Origin: an uncultured bacterium
GTDB lineage: Bacteria > Bacillota > Clostridia > Oscillospirales > Oscillospiraceae
DNA length: 37,800 bases
Direction: 5' to 3'
Assembly (NCBI GenBank): GCA_947073515.1
Contig: CAMTMC010000001.1
Location: 1 to 37,800, forward strand
Positions 15,232 to 23,760 of this stretch are shown here, in pieces (the first letter of the stretch is position 1; each line of letters opens with the position of its first letter). A program made the position numbers and the translations under genes. The notes beneath the pieces were generated by a model. That model saw nothing but the letters and a program-made list of their open reading frames with translations. It was not told the origin of the DNA and searched no databases.

Positions 15232-15260
15232 TTGACAAACCCGAAAATTTTGCATATACT
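15232..15260 (+). promoter_or_regulatory. Promoter of the valS leader
   Basis: TTGACA (15232-15237), 17 bp, TATACT (15255-15260). It precedes the T-box leader. Confidence 0.85.
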
Positions 15261-15265
15261 ACCAC

Positions 15266-15502
15266 CAGGAACAAGCTGTGATGGGAGCGAGTACACAGTT
15301 TCAGCGGGTACAGAGAGGCGCCGGCCGGTGTGAGGCGTCCCTGCGGGCTGGGGAAGGTGGTCCCGGAGCTCCGCCTCTGAATCGTGTGAGTAGGGGGCGG
15401 CGGGCCCTCCCGTTATAGAGGCGGTGAAGCGCCCCCGCTGGGGGAATTCAGGTGGTACCGCGGTTTTTGGATCGCCCTGAGCTGTGCTCAGGGCGTTTTT
15501 TT
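15266..15502 (+). promoter_or_regulatory. T-box riboswitch, valine type, with terminator
   Basis: The leader holds the T-box sequence CAGGTGGTACCGCGG (15449-15463) that pairs with uncharged tRNA. It is followed by a 10-bp terminator stem (15473-15482 with 15486-15495) and seven T. Stem I shows AGTA (15290-15293) opposite GAA (15353-15355), and a base helix GGGA (15283-15286)/TCCC (15361-15364). The triplet in the specifier position is GTG (15357-15359), a valine codon, agreeing with valS downstream. Low valyl-tRNA charging should prevent termination. Confidence 0.92.
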
Positions 15503-15524
15503 CAGCCGTGGAAAGGAGTGGGAT

Positions 15525-16064
15525 ATGGCGGAGTATATGACGGCCCGGACGGACTACACCTTTGAGGAGCTGGTGGACCTGAAGCGGGTGGCCGGCAGGA
15601 CCATGGACCGGGCCCGGGTGACCCTCCACCGGGGGGTGATTTTGCTGCTGGCGGCGGCCTGCCCGGTGCTGGGCGTGCTGGTGCTGGCGGGCCCCCGGCC
15701 CGACTGCGCCGTGGCGGGGGTGTACTTCCTGCTGGGGGCGGTGATGCTGGTAGCTTTCTGGAAGTACTACCGGCTGGTGGCCGCCCGGATGGAGCGGAAA
15801 ACCCGGAAAAAGCGGAGCCCCGACCACTTTGTCTTCGGGGAGTACGGGGTGGACATCACCCGGGGGGAGGAGAAGGCCCGCTGCCCCTACAGCGACTGCG
15901 CCCGCCTGCTGGAGACCGGGCTGTGCTTCTACCTCTTTCACCAGGGGGGCAAGGGCCTGACCATCAGCAAGGCCAACATCCAGGGGGGCTCCCCAGACGA
16001 GCTGCGGGCCTGGCTGGAGGGGAAATGCCAGCTCCAGGCCCAGTGGATGGGCGGCCGGAACTAG
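15525..16064 (+). CDS. YcxB-like membrane protein
   Basis: A 179-residue protein with two adjacent membrane helices (about 35-55 and 63-80) and a C-terminal soluble domain of about 90 residues (HFVFGEYGVDI; CPYSDCARLLETGLCFYLF), the pattern of YcxB/DUF-type proteins. ATG 15525 follows GAAAGGAG. It is the first gene after the T-box, 40 bp before valS, so valine tRNA charging should control it too. No function is known for the family. Confidence 0.65.
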   Translation: MAEYMTARTDYTFEELVDLKRVAGRTMDRARVTLHRGVILLLAAACPVLGVLVLAGPRPDCAVAGVYFLLGAVMLVAFWKYYRLVAARMERKTRKKRSPDHFVFGEYGVDITRGEEKARCPYSDCARLLETGLCFYLFHQGGKGLTISKANIQGGSPDELRAWLEGKCQLQAQWMGGRN

Positions 16065-16104
16065 ACGATAAGACGTAAATTTTTCAGATAGGAGCGAATT
16101 TTCT

Positions 16105-18750
16105 ATGGGTATTGAACTGCCAAAGGTCTACGAGCCCCAGGAGGCCGAGGGCCGAATCTATGAGAGGTGGGAGAAGTCCGGGTGTTTCCGGGGCGTCCGG
16201 GACCCCAAGAAGAAGCCCTTTACCATCGTGATGCCTCCCCCCAACGTGACGGGCCAGCTCCACATGGGCCATGCCATGGACTGCACCCTCCAGGACATTT
16301 TGATCCGTTTTAAGCGGATGCAGGGCCACGCCGCCCTGTGGGTGCCCGGCGCCGACCACGCCGGCATCGCCACCCAGATCAAGGTGGAGGAGGATCTGCG
16401 GAAGAACGAGGGCCTCTCCCGCCACGACCTGGGCCGGGAGAAGTTCCTGGAGCGGGTCTGGGACTGGAAGGAGCGCTTTGGCGGCCGCATCGTGGCCCAG
16501 CAGAAGAAAATGGGCTCCTCCTGCGACTGGGAGCGGGCCCGGTTCACCATGGACGACGGCCTGTCCAAGGCGGTCCGCCATGTGTTCGTGTCCCTATACA
16601 ACAAGGGGCTGATTTATAAGGGCTCCCGCATCGTCAACTGGTGCCCCCACTGTATCACCGCCCTGTCCGACGCGGAGGTGGAGTATAAGGATAAGCCCGG
16701 CCATCTCTGGCACATCAAGTACCCCATCAAGGGGGAGGAGGGCCGGTACTGCGTGGTGGCCACCACCCGGCCTGAGACCATGCTGGGCGACTCCGGCGTG
16801 GCGGTCAACCCCAATGACGGGCGGTACCGGGACCTGGTGGGCAAGAGCTGTATTCTGCCCCTGATGGACCGGGAGATCCCCATTGTGGCCGACGAGTATG
16901 TGGACCTGGAGTTCGGCACCGGCTGCGTGAAGATGACCCCCGCCCACGACCCCAACGACTTTGAGGTGGGCCTGCGCCACAACCTGGAGTCCATCCGGGT
17001 GCTGGACGACAAGGGCGTTGTCAACGAGAAGGGCGGCAAGTACCAGGGCCTGGACCGGTACGAGGCCCGGAAAGCCGTCCTGGCCGACCTGGAGGCCCTG
17101 GGCCTGCTGGAAAAGACGGAGGATCACGCCCACAACGTGGGCACCTGCTACCGCTGCGGCACCGATGTGGAGCCCATCATCTCCGCCCAGTGGTTTGTGA
17201 GGATGGAGCCTCTGGCCCGGGAGGCCCTGCGGGTGGTGAACGAGGGGGAGACCAAGTTCGTCCCTGACCGTTTCGCCAAGACCTACACCAACTGGATGGA
17301 GAACGTCCACGACTGGTGCGTCTCCCGCCAGCTGTGGTGGGGCCACCAGATCCCCGTGTGGTACTGCGCGGACTGCGGCAAAATGACCGTGTCTGAGACC
17401 GACCCCGACCAGTGCGAGCACTGCCGCTCCCGGAACATCCAGCGGGACCCGGACGTGCTGGACACCTGGTTCTCCTCCGCCCTGTGGCCCTTCTCTACTC
17501 TGGGCTGGCCGGAAAACACGGAGGACTTCCAATATTTCTACCCCACTGACGTGCTGGTCACCGGCTACGACATCATCTTCTTCTGGGTGGCCCGGATGAT
17601 CTTCTCCGCCTGCGAGCACACCGGGAAGCCCCCCTTCCACACCGTGTTTATCCACGGGCTGGTCCGGGACGACAAGGGCCGGAAGATGTCCAAGAGCCTG
17701 GGCAACGGCATCGACCCCCTGGAGATCGCCGACAAGTACGGCGCCGACGCCCTGCGCTTCAACCTGGTTACCGGCAACAGCCCGGGCAACGACATGCGCT
17801 TCTACACCGAGCGGTGCGAGGCCATGCGGAACTTCGCCAACAAAATCTGGAACGCCAGCCGCTTCCTGATGATGAACCTGACCATCGACAAATGCGCCCT
17901 GCCGGAGAAGCTGGAGCTGGAGGACAAGTGGATCCTCTCCAAGCTGAACCGGGTGATCTCCGAGATCACCGAGAACATGGACCGCTACGAGCTGGGCGTG
18001 GCCGCGCAGAAGATCTACGACTTCATCTGGGACGACTACTGTGACTGGTATATCGAGCTGACCAAGACCCGCCTCCAGGGGGAGGACGGGGACAGCAAGG
18101 TCCGGGCCCAGCAGGTGCTGTGCTATGTCCTGACCCAGATGCTCAAGCTGCTGCACCCCTTCATGCCCTTCATCACCGAGGAGATCTGGCAGGCCCTGCC
18201 CCACGGGGACGAGGTGGCGGACAACAGCTTCCTGATGCTCCAGTCCTGGCCTGTGGCGGCTGAGGAGCTGAACTTCCCCAACGAGGAGAAGGCCATGGAG
18301 CTGATTATGGACGCCATCCGGGCCGTCCGCGTCCGGCGCAGCGAGATGAACGTGCCCCCCTCCAAGAAAGCCCGCCTCACCGTGGCCACCGGGGAGACGG
18401 AGACGTTCACCCTGGGCGTGCCCTTCCTGAAAAAGCTGGCCTACGCCAGCGAGGTGGAGATCGTCCCCGCCGGACAGGCCCCCGAGGCCCCCGGCCAGGT
18501 GACGGTGGTGACCCACGCCGCCCAGATTTCCATGCCCCTGGCCGAGCTGGTGGACCTGGAGAAGGAGAAGCAGCGGGTGGAGAAGGAGCTGAAAAAGCAG
18601 TCCGCCGAGCTGGACAAGCTGAACGCCAAGCTGAACAACCCCGGCTTTGTGAACAAGGCCCCCGCCCAGGTGGTGGAGGCCGAGAAGGAGCGGGCCGCCC
18701 AGCTCACCCAGCTGGTGGCCAAGCTGGAGGAGCAGCTGAAAACCATGTAA
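16105..18750 (+). CDS. valS: Valyl-tRNA synthetase
   Basis: An 881-residue class I synthetase that charges tRNA-Val. The HIGH signature appears as HMGH (53-56) after PPPNVTG, and KMSKS at about 527-531. The CP1 editing domain lies between, with a GDSGVAVNP editing segment. Two CxxC zinc-like pairs are visible near 375-390 and 430-440 (CYRCG earlier, CADCG, CEHC). The last 70 residues form the valine-specific coiled-coil arm ([15 protein letters not shown]). ATG 16105 behind AGGAG. Normal length for bacteria. Confidence 0.97.
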   Translation: MGIELPKVYEPQEAEGRIYERWEKSGCFRGVRDPKKKPFTIVMPPPNVTGQLHMGHAMDCTLQDILIRFKRMQGHAALWVPGADHAGIATQIKVEEDLRKNEGLSRHDLGREKFLERVWDWKERFGGRIVAQQKKMGSSCDWERARFTMDDGLSKAVRHVFVSLYNKGLIYKGSRIVNWCPHCITALSDAEVEYKDKPGHLWHIKYPIKGEEGRYCVVATTRPETMLGDSGVAVNPNDGRYRDLVGKSCILPLMDREIPIVADEYVDLEFGTGCVKMTPAHDPNDFEVGLRHNLESIRVLDDKGVVNEKGGKYQGLDRYEARKAVLADLEALGLLEKTEDHAHNVGTCYRCGTDVEPIISAQWFVRMEPLAREALRVVNEGETKFVPDRFAKTYTNWMENVHDWCVSRQLWWGHQIPVWYCADCGKMTVSETDPDQCEHCRSRNIQRDPDVLDTWFSSALWPFSTLGWPENTEDFQYFYPTDVLVTGYDIIFFWVARMIFSACEHTGKPPFHTVFIHGLVRDDKGRKMSKSLGNGIDPLEIADKYGADALRFNLVTGNSPGNDMRFYTERCEAMRNFANKIWNASRFLMMNLTIDKCALPEKLELEDKWILSKLNRVISEITENMDRYELGVAAQKIYDFIWDDYCDWYIELTKTRLQGEDGDSKVRAQQVLCYVLTQMLKLLHPFMPFITEEIWQALPHGDEVADNSFLMLQSWPVAAEELNFPNEEKAMELIMDAIRAVRVRRSEMNVPPSKKARLTVATGETETFTLGVPFLKKLAYASEVEIVPAGQAPEAPGQVTVVTHAAQISMPLAELVDLEKEKQRVEKELKKQSAELDKLNAKLNNPGFVNKAPAQVVEAEKERAAQLTQLVAKLEEQLKTM

Positions 18751-18754
18751 CCCT

Positions 18755-18793
18755 TTTTCCCCGGGGCAAATTTTTTGTTCCGGGGAAAATTTT
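18755..18793 (+). terminator. Intrinsic terminator of valS
   Basis: TTTTCCCCGG pairs with CCGGGGAAAA across a 15-base loop and is followed by TTTTCT. Confidence 0.75.
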
Positions 18794-18796
18794 CTC

Positions 18797-18827
18797 TTGA
18801 CCTTGCCGTAACGTCATGGCTTATACT
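18797..18827 (+). promoter_or_regulatory. MerR-type promoter with 19-bp spacer
   Basis: TTGACC (18797-18802), 19 bp, TATACT (18822-18827). The spacer holds an imperfect dyad (GCC..CGTAACG..GGC). The overlong spacer is the hallmark of promoters that MerR-family activators untwist, so autoregulation is likely. Confidence 0.75.
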
Positions 18828-18849
18828 GCCCACAGAAGGAGGGAAAACC

Positions 18850-19605
18850 ATGGAATACACCATCCGCCAGCTGGCGGACCTGTCCGGGGTGTCTGTCCGC
18901 GCCCTGCGCTGGTATGACCGGCTGGGGCTGTTGTGCCCGGGACGGCGGGACAACGGCTACCGGGTCTATGGCGGCGAAGAGGTGGACCGCCTCCAGCAGA
19001 TTTTGTTTTACCGGGCCCTGGGGGTGGAGCTGGCCCAGATCAAGACCATATTGGACGACCCCTCCTTCCGGCCCCTGGCGGCCCTGCGGGGCCACCTGCT
19101 GGCCCTGGAGGAGGAAAAGGAGCGGATCCAGCGGCTGATCGACAGTGTGAGAAAGACCATCAGAACACAAGAAAGGGATGAGATCATGTCAGACAAGGAG
19201 AAATTTGAGGCGTTCAAGCGCCAGATCATCGAGGAGAACGAGAAAACCTACGGCGAGGAGGCCCGTGTCAAGTACGGGGACAAGGAGGTAGACGGGATGT
19301 ACGCCCGGATTCAGGGCGTCACCCAGGAGCAGTACGCCCAGTGGGAGCGCCTGGGGGAGGAGATCCTGGAAAGACTGTCCGCCGCCGTGGACGCCGGGGC
19401 CGACCCGGCGGGGGAGGCCGGGGCGGAGATCGCCCGGCTCCACCACCGCTGGCTCAACGCCACCGGCAATTCCTATGACGCCCAGCGCCACCGGGGGGTG
19501 GCGGAGCTGTACGTCCAGGACGAGCGGTTCACCGCCTACTATGACCGGGAGCGTCCGGGCTGCGCCCGGTTCCTGCGGGACGCGGTGATGGCCTGGATCA
19601 AATAA
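18850..19605 (+). CDS. MerR-family regulator with TipAS drug-binding domain
   Basis: A 251-residue protein, ATG 18850 behind GAAGGAGGG. Residues 1-70 are a MerR winged HTH (YTIRQLADLSGVSVRALRWYD). A dimerisation coiled coil follows (LLALEEEKERIQRLIDSVRK, about 84-103). The C-terminal 140 residues match the all-helical TipAS domain (KFEAFKRQIIEENEKTYGEE; HHRWLNATGNSYD; later YVQDERFTAYYD). TipAL/Mta/SkgA relatives bind thiopeptides or other amphipathic drugs and activate efflux and their own gene. Here no transporter follows, and a terminator ends the unit after this one gene. Confidence 0.88.
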   Translation: MEYTIRQLADLSGVSVRALRWYDRLGLLCPGRRDNGYRVYGGEEVDRLQQILFYRALGVELAQIKTILDDPSFRPLAALRGHLLALEEEKERIQRLIDSVRKTIRTQERDEIMSDKEKFEAFKRQIIEENEKTYGEEARVKYGDKEVDGMYARIQGVTQEQYAQWERLGEEILERLSAAVDAGADPAGEAGAEIARLHHRWLNATGNSYDAQRHRGVAELYVQDERFTAYYDRERPGCARFLRDAVMAWIK

Positions 19606-19611
19606 AAGGAT

Positions 19612-19643
19612 GGGGAGCGGGCCGGGGCCCGCTCCCGCTTTTT
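19612..19643 (+). terminator. Intrinsic terminator
   Basis: GGGAGCGGGC pairs with GCCCGCTCCC over a four-base loop and is followed by GCTTTTT. It ends the MerR unit. Confidence 0.85.
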
Positions 19644-19654
19644 CCAACCGGGTA

Positions 19655-19683
19655 TTGACACGGCCCCCCGCTGACCGTACAAT
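19655..19683 (+). promoter_or_regulatory. Promoter of the aldo/keto reductase gene
   Basis: TTGACA (19655-19660), 17 bp, TACAAT (19678-19683). Confidence 0.8.
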
Positions 19684-19713
19684 AAAAGCAACTTAATTTC
19701 TGGGGGAATTGGC

Positions 19714-20742
19714 ATGAAACATATCACTTTGGGCTCAACCGGCATCACCATCGAGAAGAACGGCTTCGGCTGTCTGCCCATCCAGCGGATCACCAAGGAG
19801 GAGGCCGCCAGGCTGCTGCGCAAGGCGGTGGACGGGGGGATGAACTACTTCGACACCGCCCGGGCCTACACCGACAGCGAGGAGAAGATGGGCTATGCCT
19901 TCCAGGGCATCCGGGACAAATTAATCATCGCCACCAAGACCATGGCCACCGGGGCGGAGGGGATGTGGAGCGACCTGGAGGCCAGCCTGAAGGCGCTGGG
20001 CACCGACTACATCGACGTCTACCAGTTCCACAACCCGGCCTTCTGCCCCGTCCCCGGCGGGGAGGACGGCCTGTATGACGCCGCCCTGGAGGCCAAAAAA
20101 CAGGGGAAAATCCGCCACATCGCCATCACAAACCACCGGCTGAAGGTGGCCCATGAGGCCATCGACTCCGGCCTGTACGCCCTGCTCCAGTTCCCGTTCA
20201 GCTACCTGTCCGGGCCCAAGGAACAGGAGCTGGTGGACAAGTGCCGGGAGAAGGGCATGGGCTTTGTGGCCATGAAGGGGATGGCCGGCGGCCTGATCCG
20301 GGACGGCCTTACCGCCGCCGCCTGGATGGCCCGGCAGGAGGACGTGGTGCCCATCTGGGGCGTCCAGCACGAGTGGGAGCTGGACCAGTTCCTGTCCGCC
20401 GTGAGAGAGACCCCGGAACTCACCCCCCAGCGCCAGGAGGAGATCGACAGGGACCGGGCGGAGCTGTGCGGGGACTTCTGCCGCTCCTGCGGGTACTGTA
20501 TGCCCTGCCCGGTGGGCATCCAGATCAACCAGTGCGCCCGGATGTCCCTGCTGCTGCGGCGGATGCCGGCGGAGCAGTACCTCACGGAACAGTGGCAGGG
20601 GGAGATGAAGAAGATCGAGAAGTGCCTGCACTGCAACCAGTGCCGCTTTATGTGCCCCTACGGGCTGGACACCCCCCGCCTGCTCCAGGACAACTATAAG
20701 GACTACTGGGCCTTTTTGGAGAAACGTGATGGAGGTTCGTGA
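19714..20742 (+). CDS. Aldo/keto reductase with two C-terminal Fe-S-type cysteine clusters
   Basis: A 342-residue cytoplasmic oxidoreductase. The N-terminal 260 residues are an aldo/keto reductase barrel with the expected tetrad: Asp in FDTARAY, Tyr in the same motif, Lys in IIATKT, His in QFHNPAF. The C-terminus carries CRSCGYCMPCPVG (after an earlier CGDFC), then CLHCNQCRFMCPYG, the ferredoxin-like pattern of the Fe-S aldo/keto reductases of anaerobes. Substrate and redox partner are unknown. It has its own promoter and no terminator before the RHH genes. Confidence 0.9.
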   Translation: MKHITLGSTGITIEKNGFGCLPIQRITKEEAARLLRKAVDGGMNYFDTARAYTDSEEKMGYAFQGIRDKLIIATKTMATGAEGMWSDLEASLKALGTDYIDVYQFHNPAFCPVPGGEDGLYDAALEAKKQGKIRHIAITNHRLKVAHEAIDSGLYALLQFPFSYLSGPKEQELVDKCREKGMGFVAMKGMAGGLIRDGLTAAAWMARQEDVVPIWGVQHEWELDQFLSAVRETPELTPQRQEEIDRDRAELCGDFCRSCGYCMPCPVGIQINQCARMSLLLRRMPAEQYLTEQWQGEMKKIEKCLHCNQCRFMCPYGLDTPRLLQDNYKDYWAFLEKRDGGS

Positions 20743-20770
20743 GGGCTGGAGAAACAGATGAGGTTGTGGC

Positions 20771-20959
20771 ATGGAAAAGGACATCAAAAATGTCGGGCTG
20801 CGGGTCAATCTGGAGCTATACAAGAAAGTAAAGCATATTGCGGAATATGAGGGCCGTACCATCAACGGTCAGGCCCTGTACCTGTTCCAGAAGTGTATCC
20901 GGGAATTCGAGAAGGAGAACGGTCCTATTGATCTGACAGAGGGGAACGGCTCCTTGTGA
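20771..20959 (+). CDS. Arc-like ribbon-helix-helix protein, paralogue 1
   Basis: A 62-residue probable DNA-binding protein. Strand NVGLRVNLEL, helix A YKKVKHIAEYEGRTI and helix B NGQALYLFQKCIREFEKENG form an RHH fold. It starts at ATG 20771, 28 bp after the reductase stop, with a modest ribosome site (GATGAGG). It is the first of three tandem paralogues sharing EGR-(S/T)-(M/I)-x-GQ and FEKE(N/H)G. No toxin partner is visible. Confidence 0.78.
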   Translation: MEKDIKNVGLRVNLELYKKVKHIAEYEGRTINGQALYLFQKCIREFEKENGPIDLTEGNGSL

Positions 20960-20972
20960 TGGGAGAATCTGT

Positions 20973-21020
20973 GTAGGGGCGCATATAATGCGCCCGCGGG
21001 CGGCTAATAGCCGCCCCTAC
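20973..21020. repeat. Double-hairpin intergenic repeat, copy 2
   Basis: The same ends as copy 1 (GTAGGGGCG and CGCCCCTAC), with two adjacent perfect 8-bp hairpins: GGGCGCAT/ATGCGCCC and GGGCGGCT/AGCCGCCC, three-base loops. It lies between RHH paralogues 1 and 2. The rest of 21021-21134 is AT-rich leader of paralogue 2 with no other recognised signal. Confidence 0.75.
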
Positions 21021-21134
21021 AGGGCCGTTCAAACAACGGACCAAAATTATAAGCCGTAAATAAGCACTAACTTTGGATTTGGATTTATGGCACAGGGTAT
21101 GCTTTGCTTACCAAGAATATTAGGAGGCGGGCAT

Positions 21135-21308
21135 ATGGCTGACAAAACCCATTTAGGTATCCGGATGGATCGTGAGCTCCACGATAAAATACAATATGTG
21201 TCGGGGGCGGAGGGCCGCTCTATGAGCGGCCAGATCCTCTATTTGATTCAAAAGTGCGTGCGTGACTACGAAAAAGAGAACGGCACTATTGATCTGACAG
21301 AAGAGTGA
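21135..21308 (+). CDS. Arc-like ribbon-helix-helix protein, paralogue 2
   Basis: A 57-residue RHH protein, ATG 21135 behind TAGGAGG. Strand HLGIRMDREL, helix A HDKIQYVSGAEGRSM, helix B SGQILYLIQKCVRDYEKENG. It shares most of its helix B with paralogue 3 and its DLTEE tail with paralogue 1, so the array arose by tandem duplication. Expected to act as a dimeric repressor; target unknown. Confidence 0.8.
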   Translation: MADKTHLGIRMDRELHDKIQYVSGAEGRSMSGQILYLIQKCVRDYEKENGTIDLTEE

Positions 21309-21404
21309 ATCCAAGTTTTTTCCATACTAGAATTAAGTTAAAATCAAGATAACTGGGTGAGAATCGGGTTACCATAATCCAAAAGCGATTTGGATGGTGG
21401 TAAT

Positions 21405-21581
21405 ATGAAACGTGATAAGCATCTGGGAATTACGATCAGCGGTGAAATGCACAGAAGGCTGGTCTATATTTCGGAGTATGAAGGCCGGTCAATGAGTGGA
21501 CAGATTCTCCACTTAATCCAGAGTTGTATCCGCTCGTTTGAGAAAGAGCACGGCCCCATCCCCGAGGAAGATCTGAAATGA
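21405..21581 (+). CDS. Arc-like ribbon-helix-helix protein, paralogue 3
   Basis: A 58-residue RHH protein, ATG 21405 with a weak GGTGG ribosome site. Strand HLGITISGEM, helix A HRRLVYISEYEGRSM, helix B SGQILHLIQSCIRSFEKEHG. The stop codon overlaps the comF start (ATGA), so the two are translationally coupled. It may control comF or its own operon; that is inference. Confidence 0.8.
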   Translation: MKRDKHLGITISGEMHRRLVYISEYEGRSMSGQILHLIQSCIRSFEKEHGPIPEEDLK

Positions 21582-22240
21582 GCGCCGGGACGGCGCTGCT
21601 GGACCTGCTCTTTCCGCCCAAATGCCCCTTCTGCCACAGAGTGCTGGAGCGCCCCCGAGACCCGCTGTGCCCCGCCTGCCAGGAGATCCTGCCCTGGCTG
21701 GAGGGAAAAGCGGGGGAGCGGGCCATTGAGTTCGCGGACGGCTGCTACTCCCCGCTGGCCTACCGGGACGGGGTGGTGGACGCCATCCACCGGTACAAAT
21801 TTGAGCGGACGCGGGCCTACTGTGTCCCCCTGGGGACGCTGATGGCCCAGTGCCTCCGGGACCGGCTGCCGGATGGGGCGGATCGGATCACCTGGGCGCC
21901 CCTGTCAAAAAAGCGCCTGCGGCAGCGGGGCTTTGACCAGGCGGGGCTGCTGGCCCGGGTGGTGGGGGAGGGGCTGTCCATCCCCGTTGTCCCCGCGCTG
22001 GAAAAGGCCCGCCACACCCAGCCCCAGTCCGGCCTGGAGGAGGATGCCGCCCGCCGGGCCAACGCCCTGGGGGCTTACCGCCTTCTGCCCGGCGGGGACA
22101 TGGCGGGGAAGCGGGTGGTGCTGGTGGATGACATTGTCACGTCCGGCTCCACCCTGGCTGAGTGCGCCCGCCTGCTCCGGGAGGGCGGGGCGGCGGCGGT
22201 GTTCTGCCTCACCCTGGCCCAGGCCAGGGGGGACAGATGA
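21578..22240 (+). CDS. comF: ComF-family phosphoribosyltransferase-like protein
   Basis: A 220-residue cytoplasmic protein needed for DNA uptake in naturally competent relatives. An N-terminal zinc finger has CPFC (16-19) and CPAC (31-34). The double-zinc region is followed by a phosphoribosyltransferase-like domain with KRLRQRGFDQAGLLA (about 110-124) and the PRPP loop VLVDDIVTSGSTL (near 184-196). Length is normal. It is coupled to RHH paralogue 3; in many genomes comF is associated with comFA instead. Whether this organism is competent cannot be told here. Confidence 0.9.
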   Translation: MSAGTALLDLLFPPKCPFCHRVLERPRDPLCPACQEILPWLEGKAGERAIEFADGCYSPLAYRDGVVDAIHRYKFERTRAYCVPLGTLMAQCLRDRLPDGADRITWAPLSKKRLRQRGFDQAGLLARVVGEGLSIPVVPALEKARHTQPQSGLEEDAARRANALGAYRLLPGGDMAGKRVVLVDDIVTSGSTLAECARLLREGGAAAVFCLTLAQARGDR

Positions 22241-22271
22241 GAACCGGTGTTCCAGTCTGGAAAGCCGGTTC
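22241..22271 (+). other. Nested stem-loop directly after comF
   Basis: GAACCGG pairs with CCGGTTC, and inside it TTCCAG with CTGGAA. It begins at the base after the comF stop. There is no T-run, so it is probably an mRNA 3'-end structure. Confidence 0.4.
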
Positions 22272-22323
22272 GGGACCGGAACCCTTGCTAGGGAGAAAAA
22301 ACGGAAAATTGTCGGAAAAAACA

Positions 22324-22352
22324 TTGAAAAGCGGCGGCAGTCCGGCTATAAT
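22324..22352 (+). promoter_or_regulatory. Promoter of mreB
   Basis: TTGAAA (22324-22329), 17 bp, TATAAT (22347-22352). The leader of about 140 bases holds a perfect 9-bp hairpin (CCGGCCCAG 22444-22452 with CTGGGCCGG 22460-22468) about 33 bases before the start. Confidence 0.75.
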
Positions 22353-22501
22353 AAGGATTGGACTGTTAGTCGTGGCGGGAAACTTGGAAATGTGACCAAC
22401 CACGGAGGAAAAACCGCCGGCCGGAATGTGAATCTTGCGCGAACCGGCCCAGGGCCCCGCTGGGCCGGCGGGTATAAAATGAAGATTAAGGTGGAACGAT
22501 C

Positions 22502-23533
22502 ATGGGTTTTTTTAGCAAGGATATCGGCATCGACCTGGGCACAGCCTCGGTTCTGGTATATATCAAGGGCAAGGGGGTCGTCCTGCGGGAGCCCTCTGTG
22601 GTTGCCATGGACAAAAACACCGGCAAGCTGCTGAAGGTGGGCACCGACGCCCAGGCCATGCTGGGCCGCACCCCGGGGAACATCGTGGCCATGCGCCCCC
22701 TGCGGGAGGGCGTGATCTCCGACTATGACATGACCGAGCGGATGCTCAAGGAGTTTATCAAGAAGGTCACCACCTTCTCCCTGTTCAAGCCCCGCCTGCT
22801 GATCTGCGTGCCCTCCGGCATCACCGAGGTAGAGGAGCGCGCCGTGGTGGACGCGGGCATCCAGGCCGGCGCCCGTCGGGCCTACCTGATTGAGGAGCCG
22901 GTGGCCGCCGCCATCGGCGCTGGCATCGACATCACCAAGCCCGACGGCCATATGGTGGTGGACATCGGCGGCGGCACCGCCGACATCGCCGTCATCTCCC
23001 TGGGCGGCGTAGTGGAGTCGGCCTCCATCAAGATCGCCGGCGACAAGTTTGACGAGGCGGTCGTCAAGTATATCCGCCGGAAGCACAACGTGCTCATCGG
23101 CGACCGCACCGCCGAGGAGCTGAAAATGACCATCGGCTGCGTCTTCCCCCGGCCGGAGGAGGTCACCATGGAGATCAAGGGCCGCTGTCTCATGACCGGC
23201 CTGCCCCGGGTGTTTACCGTCTCCTCCAGCGAGATGATCGAGGCCTTCGAGGAGGTCTCAAGCCGTATCCTGGAGGCCATCCACGGCGTGCTGGAGCGCA
23301 CCCCGCCGGAGCTGGTGGCGGACATCTCCACCAACGGCATTGTCATGACCGGCGGCGGCTCGCTGCTGTGGGGCTTTGACAAGCTGGTGGAGTCCCATAC
23401 GGGCATTGAGACCCATGTGGCGGACGACGCCATCTCCTGCGTGGCCTACGGCACCGGCAACAGCCTGGACAGCCTGGACCAGATGCAGGACGGCACCATG
23501 AACCTGTCCCGCCGCAAGCAGATGAACTATTAG
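22502..23533 (+). CDS. mreB: MreB/Mbl-type cell-shape actin homologue
   Basis: A 343-residue actin-fold protein that forms membrane-bound filaments directing lateral wall synthesis. Visible are phosphate-1 IDLGTAS (9-15), the interdomain PSGITEVEERAV (about 103-114), the connecting EEPVAAAIGAG (136-146), phosphate-2 VDIGGGTADIAVISLGG (157-173) and the adenosine motif MTGGGSLLWG (near 282). The N-terminal MGFFSKD fits the amphipathic membrane-binding end. It is not followed by mreC/mreD, so it is a stand-alone MreB or Mbl paralogue. ATG 22502 behind AAGGTGG. Confidence 0.93.
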   Translation: MGFFSKDIGIDLGTASVLVYIKGKGVVLREPSVVAMDKNTGKLLKVGTDAQAMLGRTPGNIVAMRPLREGVISDYDMTERMLKEFIKKVTTFSLFKPRLLICVPSGITEVEERAVVDAGIQAGARRAYLIEEPVAAAIGAGIDITKPDGHMVVDIGGGTADIAVISLGGVVESASIKIAGDKFDEAVVKYIRRKHNVLIGDRTAEELKMTIGCVFPRPEEVTMEIKGRCLMTGLPRVFTVSSSEMIEAFEEVSSRILEAIHGVLERTPPELVADISTNGIVMTGGGSLLWGFDKLVESHTGIETHVADDAISCVAYGTGNSLDSLDQMQDGTMNLSRRKQMNY

Positions 23534-23694
23534 AACCTGTATTCATAACCGGGGATGCTGGATCAGCGAGGGATTTCCTTGTCAGGCAAGGAAATTTTTC
23601 CCGGGAATCCTGACGGATTTCAAGAGAAATTGACGAAGTCCTGGCAGGGAAAGACCCGCTCAGACAGCGGTCAGCGGTTGTGAATACAGATTCT
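23532..23694 (-). repeat. Structured intergenic element, copy B (inverted)
   Basis: A 163-bp element in reverse orientation relative to A and C. Its termini are AGAACCTGTATTCATAACC and the imperfect complement at 23676-23694. The core, read on the - strand (complement of 23604-23624), is CTTGAAATCC-GT-CAGGATTCC. The left end overlaps the TAG stop of mreB (23531-23533). Confidence 0.8.
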
Positions 23695-23705
23695 CAAACA
23701 CGGAA

Positions 23706-23736
23706 GGAAACAGCCGGCCTCTGGCCGGCTGTTTCC
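23706..23736. terminator. Perfect 14-bp hairpin between mreB and mscS
   Basis: GGAAACAGCCGGCC pairs with GGCCGGCTGTTTCC over a TCT loop. It is followed by only short T content, so it may be a terminator of mreB or a barrier before the mscS ribosome site. Confidence 0.5.
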
Positions 23737-23760
23737 CTGATGGATCGGGAGGGATTGCTT

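Noticed and set aside
16594-18516. A 640-codon open frame on the - strand opposite valS
   Set aside because: valS is certain; the antisense frame is a by-product of third-position GC and shows no family motif.
20771-21581. RHH genes as antitoxins of toxin-antitoxin pairs
   Set aside because: No adjacent toxin-sized gene exists; each is followed by another RHH gene or comF.
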